Origin: Chryseobacterium phosphatilyticum
GTDB lineage: Bacteria; Bacteroidota; Bacteroidia; Flavobacteriales; Weeksellaceae
Length of the DNA: 64,000 nucleotides
Direction of reading: 5' to 3'
Assembly: GCF_002899825.2 (NCBI RefSeq)
Contig: NZ_PPED02000001.1
Coordinates: 620,001 to 684,000 of the forward strand
The stretch's first letter is position 1. Each line of letters starts with the position of its first letter. This document shows, piece by piece, positions 43,078-51,050 of this stretch. The translations under genes were made by a program, and so were the position numbers. The notes beneath the pieces are model-generated. The model ran no database searches. It was not told the origin of the DNA and saw only the letters and a list, made by a program, of their open reading frames with translations.

Positions 43078-44367
43078 CTAGTCTTTAAACTGATCCAGAA
43101 CTTCCATAATATTCTGATATATAAAATCCAATTCTTCAGAAGTAATACAATATGGAGGAACCAGATAAATTACATTTCCGAGCGGTCTCATGATCATTCC
43201 ACGCTGCAAAAACTCATGATATAGTTTTTTCCCAACCTCATTAAAATAGGAAGTCCCATATCCGGTTTTAAAATCAAAAGCCAGAATAGTCCCTATCTGA
43301 CGGACATTTTCTACCCGAGGATGAGGAATTAGTCTTTCGATAAACTCCGAATGCTGATGAGTAATACGTCTGATGTTCATTTGGGTTTCTTTTTGAAGTA
43401 ATAATTCCATGCTGGCCAGAGCAGCTGTACAAGCTAACGGATTAGCGGTAAAGGAATGACCATGAAATAAAGTTTTATGACGGTCTTCAGAGAGAAAAAC
43501 GTTATAAATTTCATTGGAACAGGTAGTGATACCCATCGGCATGGTTCCTCCGGTAAGCCCTTTTGAAAAGCACATTATATCAGGTTTTTCAGTAAGATGA
43601 TCTGCCGCAAAAAGCTTTCCTGTTCTTCCAAAACCTGTAAAAACCTCATCCTGAATCATCAATAAACCTTCTTCCCGACAGTATTTCATCAAACGATCTA
43701 AATACTCCGCCTTATACATCAACATCCCTGCGGCACCCTGTATTAAAGGCTCAAAAATAAAACAAGCTGCTTCCTCCGCCAGATCTTTAATCTGTAATTG
43801 CAGGCTTTCTATATTTTCTGCATTGGGAGTTTCAATAAAAACTACCTCAAAAAGCATACTTTCAAAAGGTTTGGTCCAAAAGCTTTTCCCACTTACCGAC
43901 ATAGCCCCGAAAGTATCTCCGTGATAAGCATTTTTAAAAGCTACAATTTTAGTCTTCTTTTTTCCTTGATTATGCGCATATTGAATACACATTTTCAATG
44001 CCACTTCTACCGCAGTAGAACCATTATCCGAGTAAAATACTTTTTTCTGATTAGAAGGCAAAAGCTGCAATAAATTCTCGGAAAGCTGTATCGCCGGCTC
44101 ATGAGTAAAACCAGCAAAAATAACTTGTTCAAGCGTATTCAGCTGCTCAAAAACACGTTGGGCAATATAAGGATTTGAATGTCCGTGTAAGGTTACCCAC
44201 CATGAAGAGACAACATCCATATATTTTTTATTCTCAGTATCATAGAGGTAGATACCTTTTCCTTTCACAATGGGAATCGCATCATCCGCGGTCTTCATTT
44301 GGGTGTATGGGTGCCAGTTTACAGCTTTATCTCTTTGCTGAAAACTGACCGGGGTTATTGTGTTCAT
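43078..44367 (-). CDS. bioA: Adenosylmethionine-8-amino-7-oxononanoate aminotransferase
   Basis: 429 aa from the ATG at 44367 (MNTITPVSFQQRD); a TTG three codons earlier (44376) is less likely. It is a class III aminotransferase with SWWVTLHGHSNPYI near the N-terminus (BioA-typical), the PLP-contact QDEVFTGFGRTG and the Schiff-base Lys in CFSKGLTGGTMPMG. It transfers the amino group of S-adenosylmethionine to KAPA, giving DAPA, the third-from-last step of biotin synthesis. It is the last of the biotin genes on this strand but separated from bioB by 291 nt, so it may have its own promoter. Confidence 0.95.
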   Translation of the reverse strand: MNTITPVSFQQRDKAVNWHPYTQMKTADDAIPIVKGKGIYLYDTENKKYMDVVSSWWVTLHGHSNPYIAQRVFEQLNTLEQVIFAGFTHEPAIQLSENLLQLLPSNQKKVFYSDNGSTAVEVALKMCIQYAHNQGKKKTKIVAFKNAYHGDTFGAMSVSGKSFWTKPFESMLFEVVFIETPNAENIESLQLQIKDLAEEAACFIFEPLIQGAAGMLMYKAEYLDRLMKYCREEGLLMIQDEVFTGFGRTGKLFAADHLTEKPDIMCFSKGLTGGTMPMGITTCSNEIYNVFLSEDRHKTLFHGHSFTANPLACTAALASMELLLQKETQMNIRRITHQHSEFIERLIPHPRVENVRQIGTILAFDFKTGYGTSYFNEVGKKLYHEFLQRGMIMRPLGNVIYLVPPYCITSEELDFIYQNIMEVLDQFKD

Positions 44368-44518
44368 AGATGACAAATTGTATTTATAGTTGATGAGATC
44401 GTTTTTTTAACATAAAGCTTACAATGTAGCTTTAATGATTATTATAACTCCCACTTGGTACAGCTTTTAAAATTAGATCAATCAATAATTGGAACGCAAC
44501 GGGTTACAAAGATTTTAT

Positions 44519-44650
44519 TTCATATTTTCTATTTAAAGATCGCAAGAGCGTTTCACTCAGCTAAGATAATGCGAGTTTCCTTGCTGAGTACAAGGTCTTT
44601 GCGAATGTGAAAAAACATTATTATGATTCCTTTGCGAGCTTAGCATTTAA
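44519..44650. repeat. Degenerate intergenic repeat-like sequence between bioB and bioA
   Basis: The stretch contains several near-copies of CTTTGCGA and GCGAG with related TGCTGAG and CTCAGC elements (for example GGTCTTTGCGAATG and CCTTTGCGAGCTTAGC). Similar CTTTGCG-rich noncoding repeats are common between Flavobacteriia genes, as far as I recall. No coding potential is seen. Confidence 0.3.
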
Positions 44651-44658
44651 AATAATTA

Positions 44659-45648
44659 TTAGCAGCACGTTTCTTTTTTCATCATTGGTTTCAACCCAAG
44701 TGTTTGCAACATCTGCATATCTTCAGATACGCCCGGATTTGGAGTGACTAATAATGTTTCTCTTTCTCCCGTAAAAATTGAATTGGCTCCCGCCATAAAA
44801 CACCATGCCTGCTCTGTTTCAGACATTTCAATACGTCCGGCACTTAACCTAACCATTGAAGAAGGCATAACGATTCTTGCCGTAGCAATCATTCTCACCA
44901 TTTCCCAGGTATCTACTTTTTCATTATCAGCTAAGGGTGTTCCTGCTACTCTTGCTAGTGCATTGATCGGAACAGATTCCGGATGTTTAGGCATTGTCGC
45001 TAGGGTTAACAACATTGAAATTCTGTCTCTGTGTGTTTCTCCCAGTCCTATAATACCTCCCGAGCAAACTGTAATTCCGGCTTTTCGGACATTATTGATG
45101 GTATTGATCCTGTTGTCAAACGTTCTGGTAGAAATGATTTCTTCATAATATTGTTCTGAAGTATCGAGGTTGTGATTATAAGCATATAATCCGGCCTCCT
45201 GAAGTCTGACAGCCTGTTCTTCAGTAAGCATTCCTAAAGTACAGCATACTTCTAATCCAAGATCATTGACTCCTTTTACCATCTCAATGACTCTGTCAAA
45301 ATCACGATTGTTTCGAACTTCACGCCATGCCGCAGCCATGCAGAAACGTGATGAGCCGCTGTCTTTTGCTTTTTGTGCGTGGGCAATCACAGTTTCTGTT
45401 GGTAATAAAGCCTGTACTTTGATGTTGGTGTGGTAACGTGCTGCCTGTCCGCAATAGGAACAGTCTTCGGGACATCCTCCGGTTTTGATTGATAGCAAAG
45501 TGGAAATCTGCACTTCAGAAGGATCATGCCATTCCCTGTGAACAGAGGCAGCCTTGTAAATTAGCTCCATCAACGGTAAATGATATATTTCTTCAATCTC
45601 TTCTTTAGTCCAGTCGTTTCTCAATGTTGTTTTCTTATCCATTATCAT
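44659..45648 (-). CDS. bioB: Biotin synthase
   Basis: 329 aa. The radical-SAM cysteines are Cys59, Cys63 and Cys66 in CPEDCSYC, and the second [2Fe-2S] cluster ligands fall in the expected places ([18 protein letters not shown]). [20 protein letters not shown] and [11 protein letters not shown] complete the BioB pattern. The enzyme inserts sulfur into dethiobiotin to form biotin. The ATG at 45648 overlaps the TGA of bioD by 4 nt, so translation is coupled. Length matches the family. Confidence 0.97.
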   Translation of the reverse strand: MIMDKKTTLRNDWTKEEIEEIYHLPLMELIYKAASVHREWHDPSEVQISTLLSIKTGGCPEDCSYCGQAARYHTNIKVQALLPTETVIAHAQKAKDSGSSRFCMAAAWREVRNNRDFDRVIEMVKGVNDLGLEVCCTLGMLTEEQAVRLQEAGLYAYNHNLDTSEQYYEEIISTRTFDNRINTINNVRKAGITVCSGGIIGLGETHRDRISMLLTLATMPKHPESVPINALARVAGTPLADNEKVDTWEMVRMIATARIVMPSSMVRLSAGRIEMSETEQAWCFMAGANSIFTGERETLLVTPNPGVSEDMQMLQTLGLKPMMKKETCC

Positions 45649-46256
45649 AATTTTGTTATTGTTAATTGCTTTGCAGCAGTTTTTATATGTTCTTTATCCG
45701 AGCTTTTTATTTCCGGAATTCTGATAATTTTAGTATCTTCTTCAATAAAACTGCAGATTACTCTTTCTGTATCTTCCGGAAATTCTCCGTTAAGAATCAG
45801 GTATTCCAGCCTGATATTCCTCTGTCGCAATGCCATCATCGACAACAAACTGTGATTGATGCACCCCAGATAATTTCTCACTACAAGTGCCGTAGGGAGA
45901 TTTAATGTTTCTACCAGATCAATGATAAACCTGTTATCAGAAATCGGAACCATCAATCCTCCTGCTCCCTCTACAATAAGAGGGTTTTCTGTATCAGGCA
46001 ACCTAAAATCATCAAGGTTGATTTTTATCTGCTCTTCTCTTGCAGACTGATGAGGTGAGGCAGCCAATTTTAAACGGTATGTTTCGGGATGACAAATGAC
46101 ATAGTCTGTCCATGCTTCAACTTTATCACTATCAGTGTAATGAAGATCTCCTGACTGTATTGGTTTCCAGTAATCGGCTTTAAAATATTGAACCAAGACA
46201 GCTGAACACACCGTTTTCCCTATTTCTGTTCCAATGCCTGTGACAAATAGCCTCAT
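45645..46256 (-). CDS. bioD: Dethiobiotin synthetase
   Basis: 203 aa. The P-loop is [15 protein letters not shown] (residues 7-21), followed by WKPIQSGD and [11 protein letters not shown], the BioD substrate-binding elements. It carboxylates and cyclises DAPA with CO2 and ATP to dethiobiotin. It overlaps bioB by 4 nt (ATGA) and lies 57 nt after bioF, in the same operon. Confidence 0.95.
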   Translation of the reverse strand: MRLFVTGIGTEIGKTVCSAVLVQYFKADYWKPIQSGDLHYTDSDKVEAWTDYVICHPETYRLKLAASPHQSAREEQIKINLDDFRLPDTENPLIVEGAGGLMVPISDNRFIIDLVETLNLPTALVVRNYLGCINHSLLSMMALRQRNIRLEYLILNGEFPEDTERVICSFIEEDTKIIRIPEIKSSDKEHIKTAAKQLTITKL

Positions 46257-46313
46257 TTGTAATTGGGATTTTGTATATTAATTTTTGTTTTCATAGCTTT
46301 TCAGCCTTATTTC

Positions 46314-47423
46314 TTATATCAATTTTCTAATCAACTCTGCCAGCCTCTCAATTTCTTCTTCTGTATTAAAATTATGAAGACATATCCGAAGTCTTTCTGT
46401 TCCTTCTTTTACAGTTGGGCTGTATACGGCGTAGGTCAGAAAACCTTCTTCTGCCAATTGATTTTGTATTATTTGTAATTTTCTGTTATCCGGAATGATA
46501 ATAGCCTGAACAGGACTTCCTTCATCAGAAGGAGTTTCCAAGCCCTGATTTCTGAAAAAACTGATGTTTGCCTGAAGTTTTTTCTTCAACTCCTGATGAT
46601 CTTCCAGAAATTCATATCCGGTCTTTATACTTTCCCATTGAAAATCCTGAGCAGAAGTAGTATAAATAAAGGATGAGGCGAAATTGACCAGGTAGGATTT
46701 CACCAAATCACAACAAAGTATTGAAGCACCATGGGCACCCAATGCTTTGCCATATGTAACGACCACTGCCAACACCTGATTTTGCAGTTGATACTGATCA
46801 ATCAAGCCGTATCCAAATACACCAAAAGCATGTGCTTCGTCTACAATCAGATCCGCATTATATTTTTTAACCATACCAGCAATTTCCGGGATGGGCGCAA
46901 AATCGCCCTCCATCGAGTAAAGACTTTCTATGGCAACATAGCAATGCCCGGTCTGCTTTTTTAATATCCTTTCCAGATCTTCAGGATCATTATGCCTGAA
47001 CTTTAATTTCCTTGCATGGGACATTCTGCATGCATCATGTACGGACCGATGAATCTGTTCATCTATAATAACGGTATCATGACGATCAGGAAGCGTTGAA
47101 AACAAAGCCAGATTCGCATTATATCCCGATGGAAAAAGTAAAGCAGCAGGAAACTGCTGTTTGTCAGCTATATATTCCTCTGTTTCACTAATAATATGGC
47201 TATTTCCACTGATCAGTCTTGAACCGGTACTTCCTGAAAGCAACTGAGGATTGGCATTAATTTTATCCAATACAATAGTCCGGAATTCATGGTTTCCTGC
47301 CAATCCAAGATAGTCATTAGAATAAAAATCGATACCCTCAGTGCGATGTTTTAAGTTTCTTAAAGTACCTTCTTCCTTTCTTTTATCAAGCAATTCCTTG
47401 AAACGAGCTATCTTTTCAGACAT
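46314..47423 (-). CDS. bioF: 8-amino-7-oxononanoate synthase-type enzyme
   Basis: 369 aa. It belongs to the alpha-oxoamine synthase family: FYSNDYLGLAGN (33-44) near the N-terminus, STGSRLISGNSHII in the substrate loop, DEAHAFGVFG (195-204) and the PLP Lys226 in TYGKALGAHG. BioF condenses pimeloyl-ACP (or -CoA) with L-alanine to KAPA, the first step of the biotin ring. Related enzymes (Kbl, ALAS, SPT) are possible by sequence, but the bioD and bioB neighbours decide. It overlaps the ferritin-like gene by 8 nt, so the two are translated together. Confidence 0.94.
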   Translation of the reverse strand: MSEKIARFKELLDKRKEEGTLRNLKHRTEGIDFYSNDYLGLAGNHEFRTIVLDKINANPQLLSGSTGSRLISGNSHIISETEEYIADKQQFPAALLFPSGYNANLALFSTLPDRHDTVIIDEQIHRSVHDACRMSHARKLKFRHNDPEDLERILKKQTGHCYVAIESLYSMEGDFAPIPEIAGMVKKYNADLIVDEAHAFGVFGYGLIDQYQLQNQVLAVVVTYGKALGAHGASILCCDLVKSYLVNFASSFIYTTSAQDFQWESIKTGYEFLEDHQELKKKLQANISFFRNQGLETPSDEGSPVQAIIIPDNRKLQIIQNQLAEEGFLTYAVYSPTVKEGTERLRICLHNFNTEEEIERLAELIRKLI

Positions 47424-48039
47424 AATCCAATTGCATCACTTCTTCCGTAATAGCATGAATCCACTGATCGTGAAGTTCCTTTTCTATGGTCAGGATATGA
47501 TCTGCATGTGTATTCCAGTCCGGTGAGAATTCATTGAGCTGATTGATCATTTCTTCCAGATGTCCTTCTTCCTCAAGAATAATAGATTTCACCATAATCT
47601 TTGAAGATCTTTTGGTAAGTACCTCCTGATAAACGGGGTACAATTCGTCAGCACGAACCTCAATAGCGTAGGTAACAAATAAATAGGCTGCATATTTTAG
47701 ATCTTCTTTACTGAGCTGAAATGCTTCCTGAAGATATCTACAGGCTTTGATATCCAATGCATGGAGGTATTGTCTCGTTGCTACGGAAGCAAGAAGTTCT
47801 TCCTTCTCATAGGTCTTACACAAAGCCGGATCTATTTTTCCAATTTGTTTTTTCAGGTAATAGGCATGGCGGTGCTCTTCAGCAGCATGTTTCAGTTGGA
47901 TCTGAGTAACCAGTACCGGATGCTCACACTTTGAGATTTTTCGTGCTCCGGCATTCTCCATAAAAGAAAGTGTATTCAGCCATTTGGCATGAATTTCGCC
48001 CTCCTGTACTATTCTATTGAGAAGATGATGGAATTCCAT
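47416..48039 (-). CDS. Ferritin-like diiron protein leading the biotin operon
   Basis: 207 aa, all-helical, no signal peptide. Diiron ligands of a four-helix bundle can be placed: a Glu in EGEIHAKWLNTL or at 28 (helix A), ExxH with Glu55 and His58 in AAEEHRH (helix B), Glu127 in YAIEVRADELYPVY (helix C) and ExxH with Glu157 and His160 in LEEEGHLEEM (helix D). This is the pattern of oxygen-activating or iron-storing diiron proteins, but it is not a standard ferritin or rubrerythrin. Its end overlaps bioF by 8 nt and it is the first gene after the divergent MocR regulator. A role in making the pimeloyl precursor of biotin is plausible and not established. Confidence 0.72.
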   Translation of the reverse strand: MEFHHLLNRIVQEGEIHAKWLNTLSFMENAGARKISKCEHPVLVTQIQLKHAAEEHRHAYYLKKQIGKIDPALCKTYEKEELLASVATRQYLHALDIKACRYLQEAFQLSKEDLKYAAYLFVTYAIEVRADELYPVYQEVLTKRSSKIMVKSIILEEEGHLEEMINQLNEFSPDWNTHADHILTIEKELHDQWIHAITEEVMQLDYV

Positions 48040-48048
48040 AGATTTTTA

Positions 48049-48100
48049 TTTTGATGTCAAAAGTAGTATATTGCCGGATGGTTACATGGTGCCAGTTTTG
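48049..48100. promoter_or_regulatory. Divergent regulatory region between the biotin operon and its MocR neighbour
   Basis: On the minus strand TACTTTTG (48065-48058) matches the -7 box TAnnTTTG and would give a start about 12 nt before the ferritin-like ATG. TTTTGATGTCAAAA (48049-48062) is a palindrome with 6-bp arms overlapping that box. Two similar GCCxG elements (GCCGGATG at 48073 and GCCAGTTT at 48091) lie 18 bp apart, like the tandem half-sites of MocR dimers. Confidence 0.4.
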
Positions 48101-48105
48101 ATATT

Positions 48106-49596
48106 ATGGATAGTCCGGTTAAAATTCCTTATGAAAGTTTTATTAAAATAGATAGAAAATCAGAGACTTCTATTTACCTGCAAATTGCCAATCAATTGGT
48201 TAATGCCATTCAACGAGGGGTTTTACCGTTCGGAACCAAACTTCCGGGAACCAGAACCTTCAGTGAAATGCTGGATATTCACAGAAATACAGCAGTTGCG
48301 GTCTATGATGAACTCTCTGCACAGGGCTGGACAGAGAGTTTTCCTAATAAAGGAACGTTTATCATCGGAAAAGATCAGGAAAAGCCTGTAAAAGTGAAAG
48401 ATTTTGAAGAAAATAACCTTCAAAAATATCCTAAAACAACAGGGTTTTCTTTTAAAACTTCTAATATTCTAGATAATCCTTTCGAACATTCGGATTGTGA
48501 ATATGTTTTTAATGACGGTGTTCCCGACATCAGATTAACCCAGATTGGTCAGCATTCAAGATTTTACAGTTCTATTCTTAAACGAAAATCCAATCAAAAA
48601 GCATTGGGGCATTACAATCATGACGGAAGTGAATTTTTTAAAGAACATTTATCCAGATATCTCAATCTATCCCGTGGACTGCCCATTTCTAAAAACAACC
48701 TTTTGATTACCCGGAGTACAGAAATGAGTATTTATATCGTTTCCGAAATTTTATTATCAGCAGGAGATGTAGTACTGGTAGGTGCTTTAAGCTATTTTTC
48801 CGTGAATATGATTTTTATGAAAGCCGGTGTTCAAATGGTTTCAATTCCTATTGACGAGGAAGGAATTATCGTAGAAAGTGTTCGTGAAGCCTGTAAAAAA
48901 CAAAAAATCAGAATGCTTTACCTTACTCCACATCATCACTATCCTACTACCGTTGCCTTAAGTGCCCAAAGAAGACTGGAATTACTGGAACTTGCTAACG
49001 AATATGGGTTTATCATTCTTGAGGATGATTATGATTATGAATTTCATTACGACAAAAGTCCTATCCTTCCTTTAGCCAGTGCTGATACTAATGGTATGGT
49101 TATTTATATTGGTTCCTTTGGAAAGTCTCTGGCCCCGGGATTCAGAACCGGGTTCATTGTTGCTCCCGAAAACCTGATGGCTGAGATGAGAAAATATCTG
49201 GGCATTATAGACCGTCAGGGAGATATTTTGATGGAAAGAGCATTGGGAGAAATGATTGAAGAAGGCGAAATTAACCGCTATCTGAAAAAATCATTAAAAG
49301 TCTATCAGGAAAGACGCGATTATCTCGCAGTTCTGCTGACGGAAAACCTGAGCAACCTTATCACTTTTCAAAAGCCAGCAGGGGGACTGGCCATCTGGCT
49401 GGAATGGAATATCCCGATCAATCTTATGCAATTAAGTCGTAACAGTGCTAAGGATAATCTGTTTATCCCGAAAACATTGTTGTACCAAAACAAGGATATT
49501 ACAGCTATGAGACTAGGTTTCGGAGATCTTAACTCTGATGAAATGGACAAAAGCATCGAGATCTTTTCCAAGAATGTGAAAAAATTGATTGAGTAG
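48106..49596 (+). CDS. MocR-type PLP-dependent transcriptional regulator
   Basis: 496 aa. The N-terminal GntR-type winged helix (about 18-85) has SIYLQIANQLVNAIQRG, LPGTRTFSEMLDIHRNTAVA and DELSAQGW. The aminotransferase-fold domain (about 140-490) keeps the PLP-binding features: LEDDYDYEFHYDKSPILPL and Lys340 in YIGSFGKSLAPGFRTGF. MocR proteins use PLP and a ligand (often an amine) to switch transcription of a neighbouring operon. Here that is the biotin operon, 66 nt away in the opposite direction. PdxR- or GabR-type functions are alternatives, but no matching enzyme is near. Confidence 0.9.
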   Translation: MDSPVKIPYESFIKIDRKSETSIYLQIANQLVNAIQRGVLPFGTKLPGTRTFSEMLDIHRNTAVAVYDELSAQGWTESFPNKGTFIIGKDQEKPVKVKDFEENNLQKYPKTTGFSFKTSNILDNPFEHSDCEYVFNDGVPDIRLTQIGQHSRFYSSILKRKSNQKALGHYNHDGSEFFKEHLSRYLNLSRGLPISKNNLLITRSTEMSIYIVSEILLSAGDVVLVGALSYFSVNMIFMKAGVQMVSIPIDEEGIIVESVREACKKQKIRMLYLTPHHHYPTTVALSAQRRLELLELANEYGFIILEDDYDYEFHYDKSPILPLASADTNGMVIYIGSFGKSLAPGFRTGFIVAPENLMAEMRKYLGIIDRQGDILMERALGEMIEEGEINRYLKKSLKVYQERRDYLAVLLTENLSNLITFQKPAGGLAIWLEWNIPINLMQLSRNSAKDNLFIPKTLLYQNKDITAMRLGFGDLNSDEMDKSIEIFSKNVKKLIE

Positions 49597-49639
49597 TTTT
49601 TTGCCACGACTATCCGAAATTATTCTTTGTTATAAACAC

Positions 49640-49720
49640 ACGAATTATAATCTCTCACAGATTAGGGTGATCTGAAGAATCAGCTGGAATAAAAATAATA
49701 CTGATTTGTTGGAATTTCCC
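49640..49720. repeat. Intergenic sequence resembling a common Flavobacteriia repeat
   Basis: CACGAATTATAATCTC TCACAGATTAGG and the following GATCTGAAGAATCAGC resemble the CACGAATTnnnCACAGATT filler repeats that I recall between genes of Flavobacterium and Chryseobacterium. No coding potential is seen. Confidence 0.3.
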
Positions 49721-49832
49721 AATAACCCAACAAAATCTTAGATTTTCAGCCCATATGATATTGAAATGATGCAGTATAAAATTTTATCACAGATAAAATC
49801 TCTGCTTGCTGGCCGCGGTTTGAAGCAAATGT

Positions 49833-49858
49833 AAAAAAAGCCCCTTCACAGAGGCTTT
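49833..49858 (-). terminator. Rho-independent terminator of the siderophore operon
   Basis: On the minus strand GAAAGCC...GGCTTTTTTT forms a stem with one mismatch (49837-49845 with 49850-49858), a TCAC loop and a T-run. It begins 3 nt after the stop of the PepSY gene. Confidence 0.75.
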
Positions 49859-49860
49859 CA

Positions 49861-51048
49861 TTATTGATGAGCAGGAAAAACAATTTTATTTTTTTTATGT
49901 TTCGGTTTCTTCTTTTTCTTGTTGAAATAAATAATAAAACCTGTAATCGGGAGTGATGCTGCAATAATAGCTGCCAGAAAATAAATAATTCTGCTGATCA
50001 TTCCCAGAATACTTCCGGTGTGAAGGTCATAATTTCTTTCTCTTAATGCGGTTCCATATCCGATATTTTTGTTTTTATAAGATTGAGATTTTAAAATATC
50101 TCCTGAATATTGATCAAAATTAAAATGCTCATTGCGATATTGCCTGCCGTCATACGTCAGTTCAGCATAATAGGTTCCTTCTTCAGACCTTGGAAAATTA
50201 ACAAGTGCTGATTTTTTATCTCTCAGTCCCTCTTCCATCCTATTTCCAATCAAATCCAGAATATTTCCCCGGTTTGAAAACTCTTCGGAAGGAATTGTAC
50301 TTTTAGCTTTCTTTTCTGTAGGAATATTACCGTTTAAGGTGTTCTTTACCCATTTGTCTACATCTTCAAAGCTCCATATCAATGCGGAATAAGAGATGAT
50401 AAGTAAAGGAATCATTGCGTAAAAGCCTAATACGTTATGAACATCATAGTTGATTCGCTTCCAGTTGGCAGATGTTTTAATGAAAAACATCCCTTTCAGC
50501 ATGCTTTTACTCATTTTACGGGGATACCATATCACAAGCCCCGATAAAAGGATAACAGCAAATATTAATGTGGAATACCCTGTAATGGTTTTTCCTATTT
50601 TTTCACCCAGCAAAAGTCTTCGGTGAAGATCAAGGACTATTTCAAAAAAATCATGTTTTGCATCTTCTATTTCCTGTACTTTTCCGGTATAGGGATCTAC
50701 ATATACCCTATAATAATAAAGATAGGTTCCCCAATACGTCAATGCTTCATCATTCATTTTAAGGGTCCGGAATACATACGTTTTTGAAGGATCAGAAGAG
50801 AGTATGACTCTCTTGATTTTCAACCCTTCAGGTAAAGCTTGTTCTGCTTTTCCGGTAAGTTTGGACAAAGTCAGTTTTTTTCTTCCGATATTTTCAACAA
50901 AATACCTGTTGGGATGAACCATATGTTTTAATTCTTCTTCAAAAGCCAGGATACATCCTGTAACTGCCATAATAACAACTATAAGCCCGGACGTTAGCCC
51001 GAGCCATAGGTGTAATTGATATGCAATTTTTCTAAATTTTAACTTCAT
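49861..51048 (-). CDS. PepSY-associated membrane protein (putative ferric-siderophore reductase partner)
   Basis: 395 aa with four membrane spans: LHLWLGLTSGLIVVIMAVTG at the N-terminus, STLIFAVILLSGLVIWYP, YAMIPLLIISYSALIWSF and IIYFLAAIIAASLPITGFII. Large periplasmic loops hold PepSY-like segments (AEQALPEGLKIKRVILS). The conserved His in HLWLG and DVHNVLGF are candidates for haem contact. Proteins of this type next to TonB siderophore receptors are thought to reduce Fe(III)-siderophores in the periplasm. It is 2 nt downstream of such a receptor and is the last gene of the operon. Confidence 0.9.
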   Translation of the reverse strand: MKLKFRKIAYQLHLWLGLTSGLIVVIMAVTGCILAFEEELKHMVHPNRYFVENIGRKKLTLSKLTGKAEQALPEGLKIKRVILSSDPSKTYVFRTLKMNDEALTYWGTYLYYYRVYVDPYTGKVQEIEDAKHDFFEIVLDLHRRLLLGEKIGKTITGYSTLIFAVILLSGLVIWYPRKMSKSMLKGMFFIKTSANWKRINYDVHNVLGFYAMIPLLIISYSALIWSFEDVDKWVKNTLNGNIPTEKKAKSTIPSEEFSNRGNILDLIGNRMEEGLRDKKSALVNFPRSEEGTYYAELTYDGRQYRNEHFNFDQYSGDILKSQSYKNKNIGYGTALRERNYDLHTGSILGMISRIIYFLAAIIAASLPITGFIIYFNKKKKKPKHKKNKIVFPAHQ

Positions 51049-51050
51049 CC

